Source of the DNA: Clostridia bacterium | GTDB lineage: Bacteria; Bacillota; Sulfobacillia; SLMV01 | Direction: 5' to 3' | Assembly (NCBI GenBank): GCA_007133365.1 | Contig: SLMV01000081.1 | Location: 1 to 16,429, forward strand | Length of the DNA: 16,429 nt | Part shown: in pieces, positions 1 through 6,514 of the stretch | Layout: each line of letters begins with the position of its first letter | Numbering within the stretch: position 1 is the first letter of the stretch | The notes under the pieces: generated by a model | The model's input: only the letters and a program-made list of their open reading frames with translations | The model's database searches: none | Told to the model about the DNA's origin: nothing | Made by a program: the position numbers and the translations under genes

Positions 1-126
1 CCACCCCCAAAAACCCGGTTGTCGCACCTTTCGGATCTCCAACAAATGGACCTCGCTGCCCAGTTCCCCCTTAATCCGCTTGAGGACTTGGTCGATTTGG
101 GCACCGTAAAATTTTCGGGTCTTCAT
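1..126 (-). CDS. flhF: FlhF, flagellar placement SRP-type GTPase (N-terminal fragment, cut by window edge)
   Basis: Only the first 42 codons are visible; the gene runs off the window at base 1. The peptide begins MKTRKFYGAQIDQVLKRIKG and continues with an LGSEVHLLEIRKV stretch ending at PGFWGW. This matches the start of FlhF proteins, whose N-terminal region typically reads like K-R-F-x(n)-A-x(2)-I-K-x-E-L-G-x-(D/E)-A-x-I-L followed by GFLG. The ATG overlaps the flhA TGA in an ATGA arrangement, so translation is likely coupled. In the known family, FlhF is a membrane-associated GTPase of the SRP/FtsY group that helps set flagellum position and number. The GTPase domain is outside the window. 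Position directly after flhA is the standard place for flhF. Confidence 0.9.
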   Translation of the reverse strand, partial: MKTRKFYGAQIDQVLKRIKGELGSEVHLLEIRKVRQPGFWGW

Positions 127-2198
127 GATAAGGTCACCTTTCCAATCGCTTCGATTTCCACCGCGGGTTCGATTTCTTGATAGCTCACCACGGTGAGGCC
201 CTCAATGGCTTGTTCCGCGAGACGTTTAAAATAGAAGCGAATCCCTGGGGAGGTCAAAACCACCGGTTCCAATCCCTGTTTGACGCATTCATCGGCGACT
301 TCCTTCGCGTTTCGAATGATGCCGGATTGCACGTCGGGATTCAAAGCGACAAAGGCACCGCCGTCGGTGTGTTCGATGGCATCGGCAATGCTCTGCTCCA
401 CGTCCGGGGCCAAGATGATGACGCGTAAACGTCCTTCGTGGACCGGGAGTTGATGGGTGATGGTTCGATACAGCGACGCCCGGACCAGCTCGGATAAACG
501 ATCGGTATCCTGAATGATCGGACCGTAATCGGCCAGGGCCTCGAAAACGCTCAGAAGATCACGAATGGGAACGCCTTCGCGGAGAAGGTTTTGAAGCACC
601 TTTTGCACATCCCCTAAACTCAACACTTCCGGCACCAACTCGTCGACCACCGCAGGCGACGTCTCGCGCATGGCATCAAGAATAATTTTGACCTCTTGGC
701 GCGATAACAACTCATGCGCAAACTTTTTCAAAACCTCACCCAAGTGGGTCATCATGACGGAAACCGGGTCGACCACGGTATACCCTTGGCGCTCGGCCGC
801 ATCTTGCCGGGTTATCGGGATCCATTTTGCCGGAAGGCCAAAAGCAGGCTCTACCGTGTCCAACCCGGAAATCTCCCCTTCCGCTCCCCCGGCATCCATG
901 GCCAAATAGCGATCCGCCATGAGATCGGCGCTCGCCACGGTCACGCCTCGCAGTTTGACCTGATAGGCGTTAGCATCTAACGCCATATTGTCCCGCAAGC
1001 GAACGAGGGGTAACACCATCCCCAGTTCGGTGGCCAGCTGGCGACGAAGCATGCCAATGCGCTCCATCAGATCATCGCCCTCACGATTGTCGGCAAGCGG
1101 AAGGAGGCCATACCCGATTTCAATTGATACCGGATCCACTTGCAAAAGACGGGCCATCTCTTCCGGCCCATCCGACCGTGGCACTTTTTCTTTTGCTTCG
1201 TGCGTATCCCGTTCTCTTTCCTTTTGCTCCGCCAGTTGCATACCGGTTAGGTTGCGTCCCACCACGGCGGCGAGCGATCCGATCACCAAAAACGGAAGCA
1301 ACGGAAGACCCGGCACCACGCCCAGGCCCAAAAGCACCGCCCCCGCAATGTAAAACACCCGAGGTTCGCGGAGCAGTTGCCCGGCCACTTCGTGTCCGAG
1401 ATCGACTTCCGATACGGCACGCGTGACCACGATGCCAGTGGCCACCGAAAGCAACAAAGCCGGGATTTGACTCACCAGGCCGTCGCCCACCGTCAAAAGC
1501 GTATAGCGCGTCAGGGCTTCCTCTAACGGAAGTCCCAATTGCCAGGCCCCGACGACGAAACCACCTAGGATGTTGATGATGGTGATGATAATGGCCGCGA
1601 TGGCATCCCCCTTGACAAATTTACTCGCCCCATCCATCGAACCGTAAAAATCGGCCTCGCGGGCGATGGCCTTTCGCCGCTCCCGGGCTTCGTGATCATC
1701 AATTAAACCCGCATTTAGATCCGCATCAATGCTCATCTGTTTCCCCGGCATGGCATCCAGCATGAATCGAGCGGCCACCTCGGCAACCCGTTCGGCGCCT
1801 CGGGTGATGACGACAAATTGAATGGCGACCAGGATTAAAAAGACCACAAACCCCACCACCGGATTGCCGCCGACCACAAAGTGCCCGAATTGTTGGATGA
1901 CTTCTCCCGCATACCCCTGAAGGAGGATGAGGCGAGTGCTCGAAACATTGAGGGCTAAACGAAACAGGGTCGTCAGCAACAAAACGCTAGGAAATACGGC
2001 AAATTCGAGCGGGTCGTGGGTGTAAAGGGTGACAAGTAAAATGATAAGGCCAAAGGTCAGATTAAAGACCAAAAGCAAACTGAGAATAAAATGGGGTAGC
2101 GGGATGACCATCATGCCGATGATCACGACGATCATGGCAGCGGCGGCCAAGTCACTATATTCCAATAAACGTCCCGCCAACCCTAAAGGCGGCTTCAT
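123..2198 (-). CDS. flhA: FlhA, flagellar type III export gate protein
   Basis: The 691-residue protein has the normal length for FlhA and is complete. Residues 1-315 form the multi-pass membrane part. It includes the FHIPEP-family stretch RLALNVSSTRLILLQGYAGE (about 80-99) and the cytoplasmic loop with MDGASKFVKGDAIA (188-201), whose Asp198 corresponds to the conserved Asp implicated in proton-coupled export. Residues from about 325 to the end form the soluble C-terminal domain that builds the nonameric ring docking export chaperones and substrates. Its ATG overlaps the flhB stop (ATGA) and is preceded by a GAGGAGGGAA ribosome binding site. It works with FlhB, FliP, FliQ and FliR in the export gate inside the basal-body MS ring. 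Confidence 0.97.
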   Translation of the reverse strand: MKPPLGLAGRLLEYSDLAAAAMIVVIIGMMVIPLPHFILSLLLVFNLTFGLIILLVTLYTHDPLEFAVFPSVLLLTTLFRLALNVSSTRLILLQGYAGEVIQQFGHFVVGGNPVVGFVVFLILVAIQFVVITRGAERVAEVAARFMLDAMPGKQMSIDADLNAGLIDDHEARERRKAIAREADFYGSMDGASKFVKGDAIAAIIITIINILGGFVVGAWQLGLPLEEALTRYTLLTVGDGLVSQIPALLLSVATGIVVTRAVSEVDLGHEVAGQLLREPRVFYIAGAVLLGLGVVPGLPLLPFLVIGSLAAVVGRNLTGMQLAEQKERERDTHEAKEKVPRSDGPEEMARLLQVDPVSIEIGYGLLPLADNREGDDLMERIGMLRRQLATELGMVLPLVRLRDNMALDANAYQVKLRGVTVASADLMADRYLAMDAGGAEGEISGLDTVEPAFGLPAKWIPITRQDAAERQGYTVVDPVSVMMTHLGEVLKKFAHELLSRQEVKIILDAMRETSPAVVDELVPEVLSLGDVQKVLQNLLREGVPIRDLLSVFEALADYGPIIQDTDRLSELVRASLYRTITHQLPVHEGRLRVIILAPDVEQSIADAIEHTDGGAFVALNPDVQSGIIRNAKEVADECVKQGLEPVVLTSPGIRFYFKRLAEQAIEGLTVVSYQEIEPAVEIEAIGKVTLS

Positions 2199-3304
2199 TT
2201 TCGGTTCCCTCCTCTCCCCTTATACCGTTTGTGGGCCCGCCACACATGCGCCAATACCTCGGCCACCGCCTGATAGAGTTCCGGAGGAATGGACTGGCCG
2301 ATAGCGCCCACATCGTAAAGTGCCCGGGCCAAAGGAGGATTCTCTTCGATGACGACCCCTTCGGATCGGGCCACCTCCCGAATGCGCTTTGCGATCAAAC
2401 CACGGCCTTTCCCCACCACCTTCGGGGCCTGCATTTCGGCAGCGTCATACGTCAAAGCGACGGCATAATGAATGGGATTGGTAATGACAACGTCACTGGA
2501 TTTGACGTCCTCCATCATCCGGTTACGTGCCATTTGTTGTTGGAGACTCTTGATACGCCCTTTAACCTGAGGATCTCCCTCGGTGTTCTTCATCTCGTCT
2601 TTCAACTCTTTTCGGGTCATTTTCAGGCTCTTTTCGTGCTCGTGCCGTTCGTAAAGATAATCGAGCACCGACACCCCGAGTAAAACGCCAGTGGCCCGCA
2701 CTACCAGGGCCCAGACCACATCGGCCGTCCAACTGAGCGCATCGGTCAACGGCCGGTTCAAAAGCTGGGAAAACCCATCGAGATTTCCCGCGATCACCCC
2801 GTACGCGAGATACCCCAAAATCCCAACTTTGGCGAGTGATTTCACCAGATTGATCAGTGCCCGCGACGACAGCAATTTTTTTCCGCCCTCCACCGGATTG
2901 ATGCGATTGAGATCCGGATTGATGGGCTTGGTGCTGAAAACGGGCCCCGTTTGCGCCCACGTCGCCGCCGTCCCCACCACCCAGACGACACCAAATAAGG
3001 GCGCGACCACCAGCATGGCAATACTAAAACGTTGACGAAGGAGCCCACTAATTTCCGACACGCTCCAGTCCGACGTCGGCGAATACGTAAAGGACGCGAT
3101 CATCGCGCTTCGAAGTTGTTCATACACCCAAGGGAACAAGAACCATAAGCTCATAAAGAGCATCACCAGTAAAACGGCCGATACCAATTCTTTGCTTTGA
3201 AACACCCGCCCTTCTTCGCGGGTCTTTCGCCGCTTTCTCGGCGTCGGCTCCTCCCGCCGTTCTTCCCCTTCAGAAAAGAGTTGAAGGTCAATCAACTTCG
3301 CCAT
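2195..3304 (-). CDS. flhB: FlhB, export gate / substrate-specificity switch protein with NPIH motif
   Basis: The ATG at 3304 gives 369 residues starting MAKLIDLQLFSEG. It is preceded by GGAGG with 9 bases of spacing and lies one base after the fliR stop. A longer in-frame reading upstream would overlap fliR and look unlike FlhB. Residues 1-40 are charged and cytosolic (RREEPTPRKRRKTREEGRV is typical of FlhB). Four membrane segments follow to about residue 215, then the cytosolic FlhBC domain. FlhB normally cleaves itself in NPTH to switch export from rod/hook to filament substrates. Here the motif reads N276-P277-I278-H279, so the Thr is replaced by Ile. Downstream residues (APKVVGKG, PPLARALY, LYQAVAEVLAHVW) are canonical. 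FliK, encoded in the same operon, is the partner that triggers the switch. Confidence 0.96.
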   Translation of the reverse strand: MAKLIDLQLFSEGEERREEPTPRKRRKTREEGRVFQSKELVSAVLLVMLFMSLWFLFPWVYEQLRSAMIASFTYSPTSDWSVSEISGLLRQRFSIAMLVVAPLFGVVWVVGTAATWAQTGPVFSTKPINPDLNRINPVEGGKKLLSSRALINLVKSLAKVGILGYLAYGVIAGNLDGFSQLLNRPLTDALSWTADVVWALVVRATGVLLGVSVLDYLYERHEHEKSLKMTRKELKDEMKNTEGDPQVKGRIKSLQQQMARNRMMEDVKSSDVVITNPIHYAVALTYDAAEMQAPKVVGKGRGLIAKRIREVARSEGVVIEENPPLARALYDVGAIGQSIPPELYQAVAEVLAHVWRAHKRYKGRGGNRK

Positions 3305-3305
3305 G

Positions 3306-4082
3306 CTACCAGGCCTCCAACAGGCGCAACAGAGCACCCAACTGATCGGAAATGAGGGTTTGAAAATAGGTTACATATAGGGGGACAATGGCCAATAACA
3401 CCAACATTCCGAGGAGAATTCGAAGCGGAATGCCCAAAACAAAGACGTTGAGTTGTGGCATGGTTCGGCCGACGATTCCAAGGGCGACGGTGGCGACGAA
3501 TAGCACGGCGAGGATCGGCACGCTGATCCGAAAGGATGCCAAAAACATCCAACTCATAAAAGGGAATAGCCCCGCCACGCCGGATGCCGATAACCGGGTG
3601 CCCGGCGGCACCAGTTCCAAGCTTTCGTTTAGAATGTTAAGGAGATGATGATGCCCATTAATCCCGAGAAATAGAACTAACGCCACGACATATAGAAAGT
3701 TGCCCGTCAGGGGAACCCGTTCACCCAAACGCGGGTCGATCTGCGCTGCTGTGAAAAACCCCATTTGAAAATCAAGATATTGTCCGGCCATCTGCGCCGC
3801 CATTATCACCAACAGCGCCGCAAATCCGATGAGAAATCCGACCAAGAAGTCTCGCAGTCCAAAGGCCACTAAGGCCCCAAATATGAGATCATCCGCAAAA
3901 ACCTCCGAGGCCAGACTCGCACCCGGCGCGAGTAAGGCCGCGAGAATTAGACTCAAGAGCACTTGCACGCTCGGCGGGCAGTACGGTCGGCTGAAAAAGG
4001 GAAGGGGCAAGAAGAACCCACTCAGGCGCAAAAACACTAAGAAAAACATCAGCACACCGGTGGGTTCCCACGATATTGTCAC
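3306..4082 (-). CDS. fliR: FliR, flagellar export gate membrane protein
   Basis: The 258-residue hydrophobic protein has about six membrane segments and FliR-type sequence: FLRLSGFFLPLPFFSR near the N terminus, a QMGFFTAAQIDP stretch in the middle, and RTMPQLNVFVLGIPLRI towards the end. Length is normal. The chosen start is GTG at 4082 with an AAGGAGG site about 10 bases upstream; no other start fits the family better. It follows fliQ after a 24-base gap and is followed by flhB after one base. In the known structure FliR joins FliP and FliQ in a helical export-gate assembly (stoichiometry 5:4:1 for FliP:FliQ:FliR) through which flagellar subunits are secreted. Confidence 0.96.
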   Translation of the reverse strand: MTISWEPTGVLMFFLVFLRLSGFFLPLPFFSRPYCPPSVQVLLSLILAALLAPGASLASEVFADDLIFGALVAFGLRDFLVGFLIGFAALLVIMAAQMAGQYLDFQMGFFTAAQIDPRLGERVPLTGNFLYVVALVLFLGINGHHHLLNILNESLELVPPGTRLSASGVAGLFPFMSWMFLASFRISVPILAVLFVATVALGIVGRTMPQLNVFVLGIPLRILLGMLVLLAIVPLYVTYFQTLISDQLGALLRLLEAW

Positions 4083-4106
4083 CTCAGGGTCGCCTCCTTC
4101 CCGTCG

Positions 4107-4376
4107 CTAGCGGATAAATCCCGAGAGATTCCCGAGCATCTCCGCGCCGAATCCGGTCGCAACATTGATCATCCAGGGTCCAAACAACATGGCGGATAAA
4201 AAGATCACCACAATTTTCGGGATAAAGCTCATCGTCTGTTCATTGATTTGGGTGGTCGCTTGAAAAATGCTCACGGCCAAGCCGGTGGCCAGCCCGGCCA
4301 ACAGCATCGGAGCGCTCACCAATAAGACGGTATACAGTGCTTGACGCGCCAAACTAATAACAAGTTCTGCGGGCAT
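4107..4376 (-). CDS. fliQ: FliQ, flagellar export gate small membrane protein
   Basis: The 89-residue protein has two membrane helices (about 13-37 and 50-75) and FliQ-type residues: APMLLAGLATGLAVSIFQA, then TQINEQTMSFIPKI. This is the usual size and pattern for the family. The ATG at 4376 has a strong GGAGGGG site directly upstream and lies 10 bases after the fliP stop. In the known gate structure, four FliQ copies wrap the FliP-FliR core. I see no unusual features. Confidence 0.96.
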   Translation of the reverse strand: MPAELVISLARQALYTVLLVSAPMLLAGLATGLAVSIFQATTQINEQTMSFIPKIVVIFLSAMLFGPWMINVATGFGAEMLGNLSGFIR

Positions 4377-4386
4377 GATTCCCCTC

Positions 4387-5151
4387 CTAAGTCATTAAGC
4401 CATCGAGCAACGACTGAATGATCAAGTGCCAGCCATCCACCATAATAAATAACAAGACTTTAAACGGCAGCGAGATCATCATCGGGGGCAACATCAACAT
4501 CCCCATGGCCATCAACGTGCTGGCAACCACCATATCGATCACGATAAAGGGCAAGAAAATGACGAACCCCATTTGAAACGCCGTCTTTAGTTCGCTGATG
4601 GCAAAGGCGGGAACCAAGGCATAAAGCGGAACCTCCTCGGGAGTCTCGGGCGGTGCTTCCTGCGAAAAACCGAGAAACAGTTGGAGGTCGCGCCCACGCG
4701 TGTGCTCAAGCATAAAATCACGCAACGGATCCTCAGCCCGAGCATAAGCCTCCTCCCATCCGATCGTCCCCTCTTGAAGCGGAATCCAGGCATCGGCATA
4801 GATCGGCTGCCATACCGGCATCATGACAAACACGGTGATAAATAGCGCCAATCCCAGCAACACCTGGTTTGGCGGCATTTGCTGCGTGCCCAGCGCATTT
4901 CGCACGAAGGCCAGCACCACCACAGTGCGGGTAAAGGAGGTCATCATCACAAGAATCGCCGGTGCCACCGCCAAAACAGTGAGCAATAACAAAAGCCGAA
5001 GCCCGGTACCTGTAGCCCCAAGCTCATCATCGAGTTCGATGTCGACGGAAGGCAGTGCGTGAACCGCTTGCATCGGTGTCGCCACCATCAGGGCAAAAAG
5101 GATAAGCATAAAGACAATGAGTCGAACCATTCGTCGTTGATTGGGATTCAA
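4387..5151 (-). CDS. fliP: FliP, flagellar export gate protein with signal peptide
   Basis: The 254-residue FliP has a cleavable-type N-terminal signal (hydrophobic stretch about residues 10-33), then LLLLLTVLAVAPAILVMMTS, FVRNALGTQQMPPNQVLLGL and the C-terminal MMISLPFKVLLFIMVDGW, all hallmarks of the family. Length is normal. The start is best read as TTG at 5151, with an AAAGAGG site 9 bases upstream. The first in-frame ATG is codon 8, lacks a ribosome binding site and would trim the signal's positively charged segment. FliP is the core of the export gate with FliQ and FliR, encoded immediately downstream. Confidence 0.95.
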   Translation of the reverse strand: MNPNQRRMVRLIVFMLILFALMVATPMQAVHALPSVDIELDDELGATGTGLRLLLLLTVLAVAPAILVMMTSFTRTVVVLAFVRNALGTQQMPPNQVLLGLALFITVFVMMPVWQPIYADAWIPLQEGTIGWEEAYARAEDPLRDFMLEHTRGRDLQLFLGFSQEAPPETPEEVPLYALVPAFAISELKTAFQMGFVIFLPFIVIDMVVASTLMAMGMLMLPPMMISLPFKVLLFIMVDGWHLIIQSLLDGLMT

Positions 5152-5160
5152 CGTATAACG

Positions 5161-5167
5161 CCTCTTT
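5161..5167 (-). promoter_or_regulatory. Ribosome binding site supporting the fliP TTG start
   Basis: On the minus strand this reads AAAGAGG, 9 bases before TTG at 5151. The next in-frame ATG (codon 8) has no such site, so this supports the TTG start. Confidence 0.6.
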
Positions 5168-5180
5168 CACGTAGAAGAAT

Positions 5181-5516
5181 CTATCGACGGGTTGCGCGCT
5201 CGCTCCCGGCCAGGTTCGCGAAAATTTGCCCCCATCGCCCTTCGGTCGTTGGTCGATTGGTTTCAAATGAGATCGCCGACTTCGGCATTTCCTTTATCAA
5301 CTCAACGGCATGGTCGGATACCCCTAACAAATAGCACTGTTCGCCGGCCCGAACGAGGACCAACTGGGATTTTCGGCCAATGGCAACCGCCTCGATGACC
5401 TCCAATTGCCCTCGTCCCATCTGACCGCGGATCAGGTGATTCAAAAGGCGCAGGGTGATATAGAGCAAAACCAAAATAAAAGCGCTTGCCAAAATAACTT
5501 GCACTGCTAGCTCCAA
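5181..5516 (-). CDS. fliO: FliO/FliZ-type flagellar biosynthesis membrane protein (short form)
   Basis: The 111-residue protein has one N-terminal membrane helix (about 4-25). A soluble part follows with the FliO pattern LEVIEAVAIGRKSQLVLVRAG, CYLLGVSDHAVELI and a tail ending in RATRR. FliO helps assemble the FliP-FliR part of the gate, and its place directly before fliP is diagnostic. Bacillus FliZ is about twice as long, with a signal peptide and an extracellular segment before the helix; this protein lacks both and resembles the short FliO type. The start is TTG at 5516 with GAGGAGG five bases upstream; no ATG is available nearby. The tail overlaps nothing and leaves a 29-base gap to fliP. 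Confidence 0.88.
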   Translation of the reverse strand: MELAVQVILASAFILVLLYITLRLLNHLIRGQMGRGQLEVIEAVAIGRKSQLVLVRAGEQCYLLGVSDHAVELIKEMPKSAISFETNRPTTEGRWGQIFANLAGSERATRR

Positions 5517-5521
5517 AACGG

Positions 5522-5528
5522 CCTCCTC
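5522..5528 (-). promoter_or_regulatory. Ribosome binding site for the fliO/Z TTG start
   Basis: On the minus strand this reads GAGGAGG, 5 bases before TTG at 5516. It is strong, well placed, and decides the non-ATG start. Confidence 0.75.
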
Positions 5529-5542
5529 ACCATTTCCACGGA

Positions 5543-6514
5543 TTATTTAAGATTACGGATTCGATCTTTTAAACTCACAATTTCGGTCACACGAACGGCA
5601 AAGCGTTCGTCCACAACGACCACCTCGCCCTTGGCCACCAATTTGCCGTTGACCAAAACATCGACGGGGTCACCGGCCTGTTTATCCAACTCGATAATGG
5701 ATCCGGCCTGAAGGGACAGAATTTCGCGAATATCATAGGTCGTCCGCCCCAACTCAACCGTGATCTTCAGGGGGATGTCGAGCAGCATTTCGATGCTGCC
5801 GCGCGGCTTTTCGGCGTGAGTCTTTCGCGGTCTTAGCGGTGGAAACTGGGTCCGCGCTACCGGTCGTTTCGGTTGGGACTTCGTTACGGGCTCATCATCG
5901 GGCTGGGTGTCGTCTTCGACGGGTGCCGATTGTGCCGGTTCGTCTTTCGGTTCGGACACGGCAGTTCCTGCGGGCGCTTCCTCCTCTTGCACGAGGTTAA
6001 CTGGCAGCCACAAATAGAGCATGACATCCGCTTTCTCCATCTGAATCGAAAAACATAAAGGATCGGCTACCTGCTCCGGATCCGGCCACTGTTCGGGGCG
6101 ATGTCGACTCAGTGGCCCTCCTTTCACATCGGCCACATCCCCGTCTTCCGATAAGACATTCATCAGTGCTTCACAAAGTGCATCGACCAAGAGGGTGAGC
6201 CACTCATCCACCGCCTCTTCGGCATCGGCCTCGGATGTATCGCTCGAAAGTTGAAACCCCGCCCCCCCTCGAGCCTGGACCGAACCGGTCACTTCGAGCA
6301 GACTCCACCTCGACACGGCCTCGAGATCCAGCGTATCCTCACTCACCCAGTCCCACTCGCCCCAATCGACTGGTAATTCTTTTTGCATCAAGCCATCAAC
6401 CAAACGCTCGGTCAACGGGGCTTCGAATTCGGCGTCCGCCTCGTCTGCCTCGTCATCCCCCAGCCCGGCCAAAAGCGCGTCAATTTCGTCTTGTGTCAGG
6501 ATTTCTTTGGACAT
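5543..6514 (-). CDS. fliY: FliY/FliN-type C-ring switch protein with reduced CheC-like middle
   Basis: The ATG at 6514 has a near-perfect AAAGGAGGT site 4 bases upstream and gives 323 residues. Residues 4-15 (EILTQDEIDALL) match the CheY-P-binding peptide seen at the N terminus of FliM and FliY. Residues 241-317 are a canonical SpoA/FliN domain (MLLDIPLKITVELGRTTYDI; GSIIELDKQAGDPVDVLVNG; VAKGEVVVVDERFAVRVTEI). Between them, residues about 55-178 occupy the place of the CheC-like phosphatase domain of Bacillus FliY. They are much shorter and lack the (D/S)-x3-E-x2-N signature; only the second half (about 100-178) resembles CheC. An acidic, Pro-rich linker (179-235) precedes the FliN domain. 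Its 5' end overlaps fliM by 35 bases, and no cheY follows it. It forms the lower C-ring with FliM and anchors FliH during export. Confidence 0.92.
   Translation of the reverse strand: MSKEILTQDEIDALLAGLGDDEADEADAEFEAPLTERLVDGLMQKELPVDWGEWDWVSEDTLDLEAVSRWSLLEVTGSVQARGGAGFQLSSDTSEADAEEAVDEWLTLLVDALCEALMNVLSEDGDVADVKGGPLSRHRPEQWPDPEQVADPLCFSIQMEKADVMLYLWLPVNLVQEEEAPAGTAVSEPKDEPAQSAPVEDDTQPDDEPVTKSQPKRPVARTQFPPLRPRKTHAEKPRGSIEMLLDIPLKITVELGRTTYDIREILSLQAGSIIELDKQAGDPVDVLVNGKLVAKGEVVVVDERFAVRVTEIVSLKDRIRNLK

Noticed and set aside
2231..2683. Plus-strand open frame of 150 codons antisense to flhB
   Set aside because: It is opposite the conserved C-terminal domain of FlhB; the open frame is explained by codon composition of flhB. 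No family match is visible.
2562..2960. Minus-strand 132-codon open frame within flhB
   Set aside because: It is a second frame inside flhB with Gly/Arg/Ser-rich, unstructured content and no start signal; flhB itself is clearly coding here.
3305..3337. Upstream extension of flhB adding 11 residues (with several Cys)
   Set aside because: The extension overlaps the fliR end, has no ribosome binding site and is unlike FlhB N termini; the ATG at 3304 with GGAGG is better.
5179..5542. Possible frameshift or truncation of a longer FliZ
   Set aside because: The reading frame begins at a strong ribosome binding site just after fliY and there is no upstream space for a lost domain; it reads as a complete short FliO.
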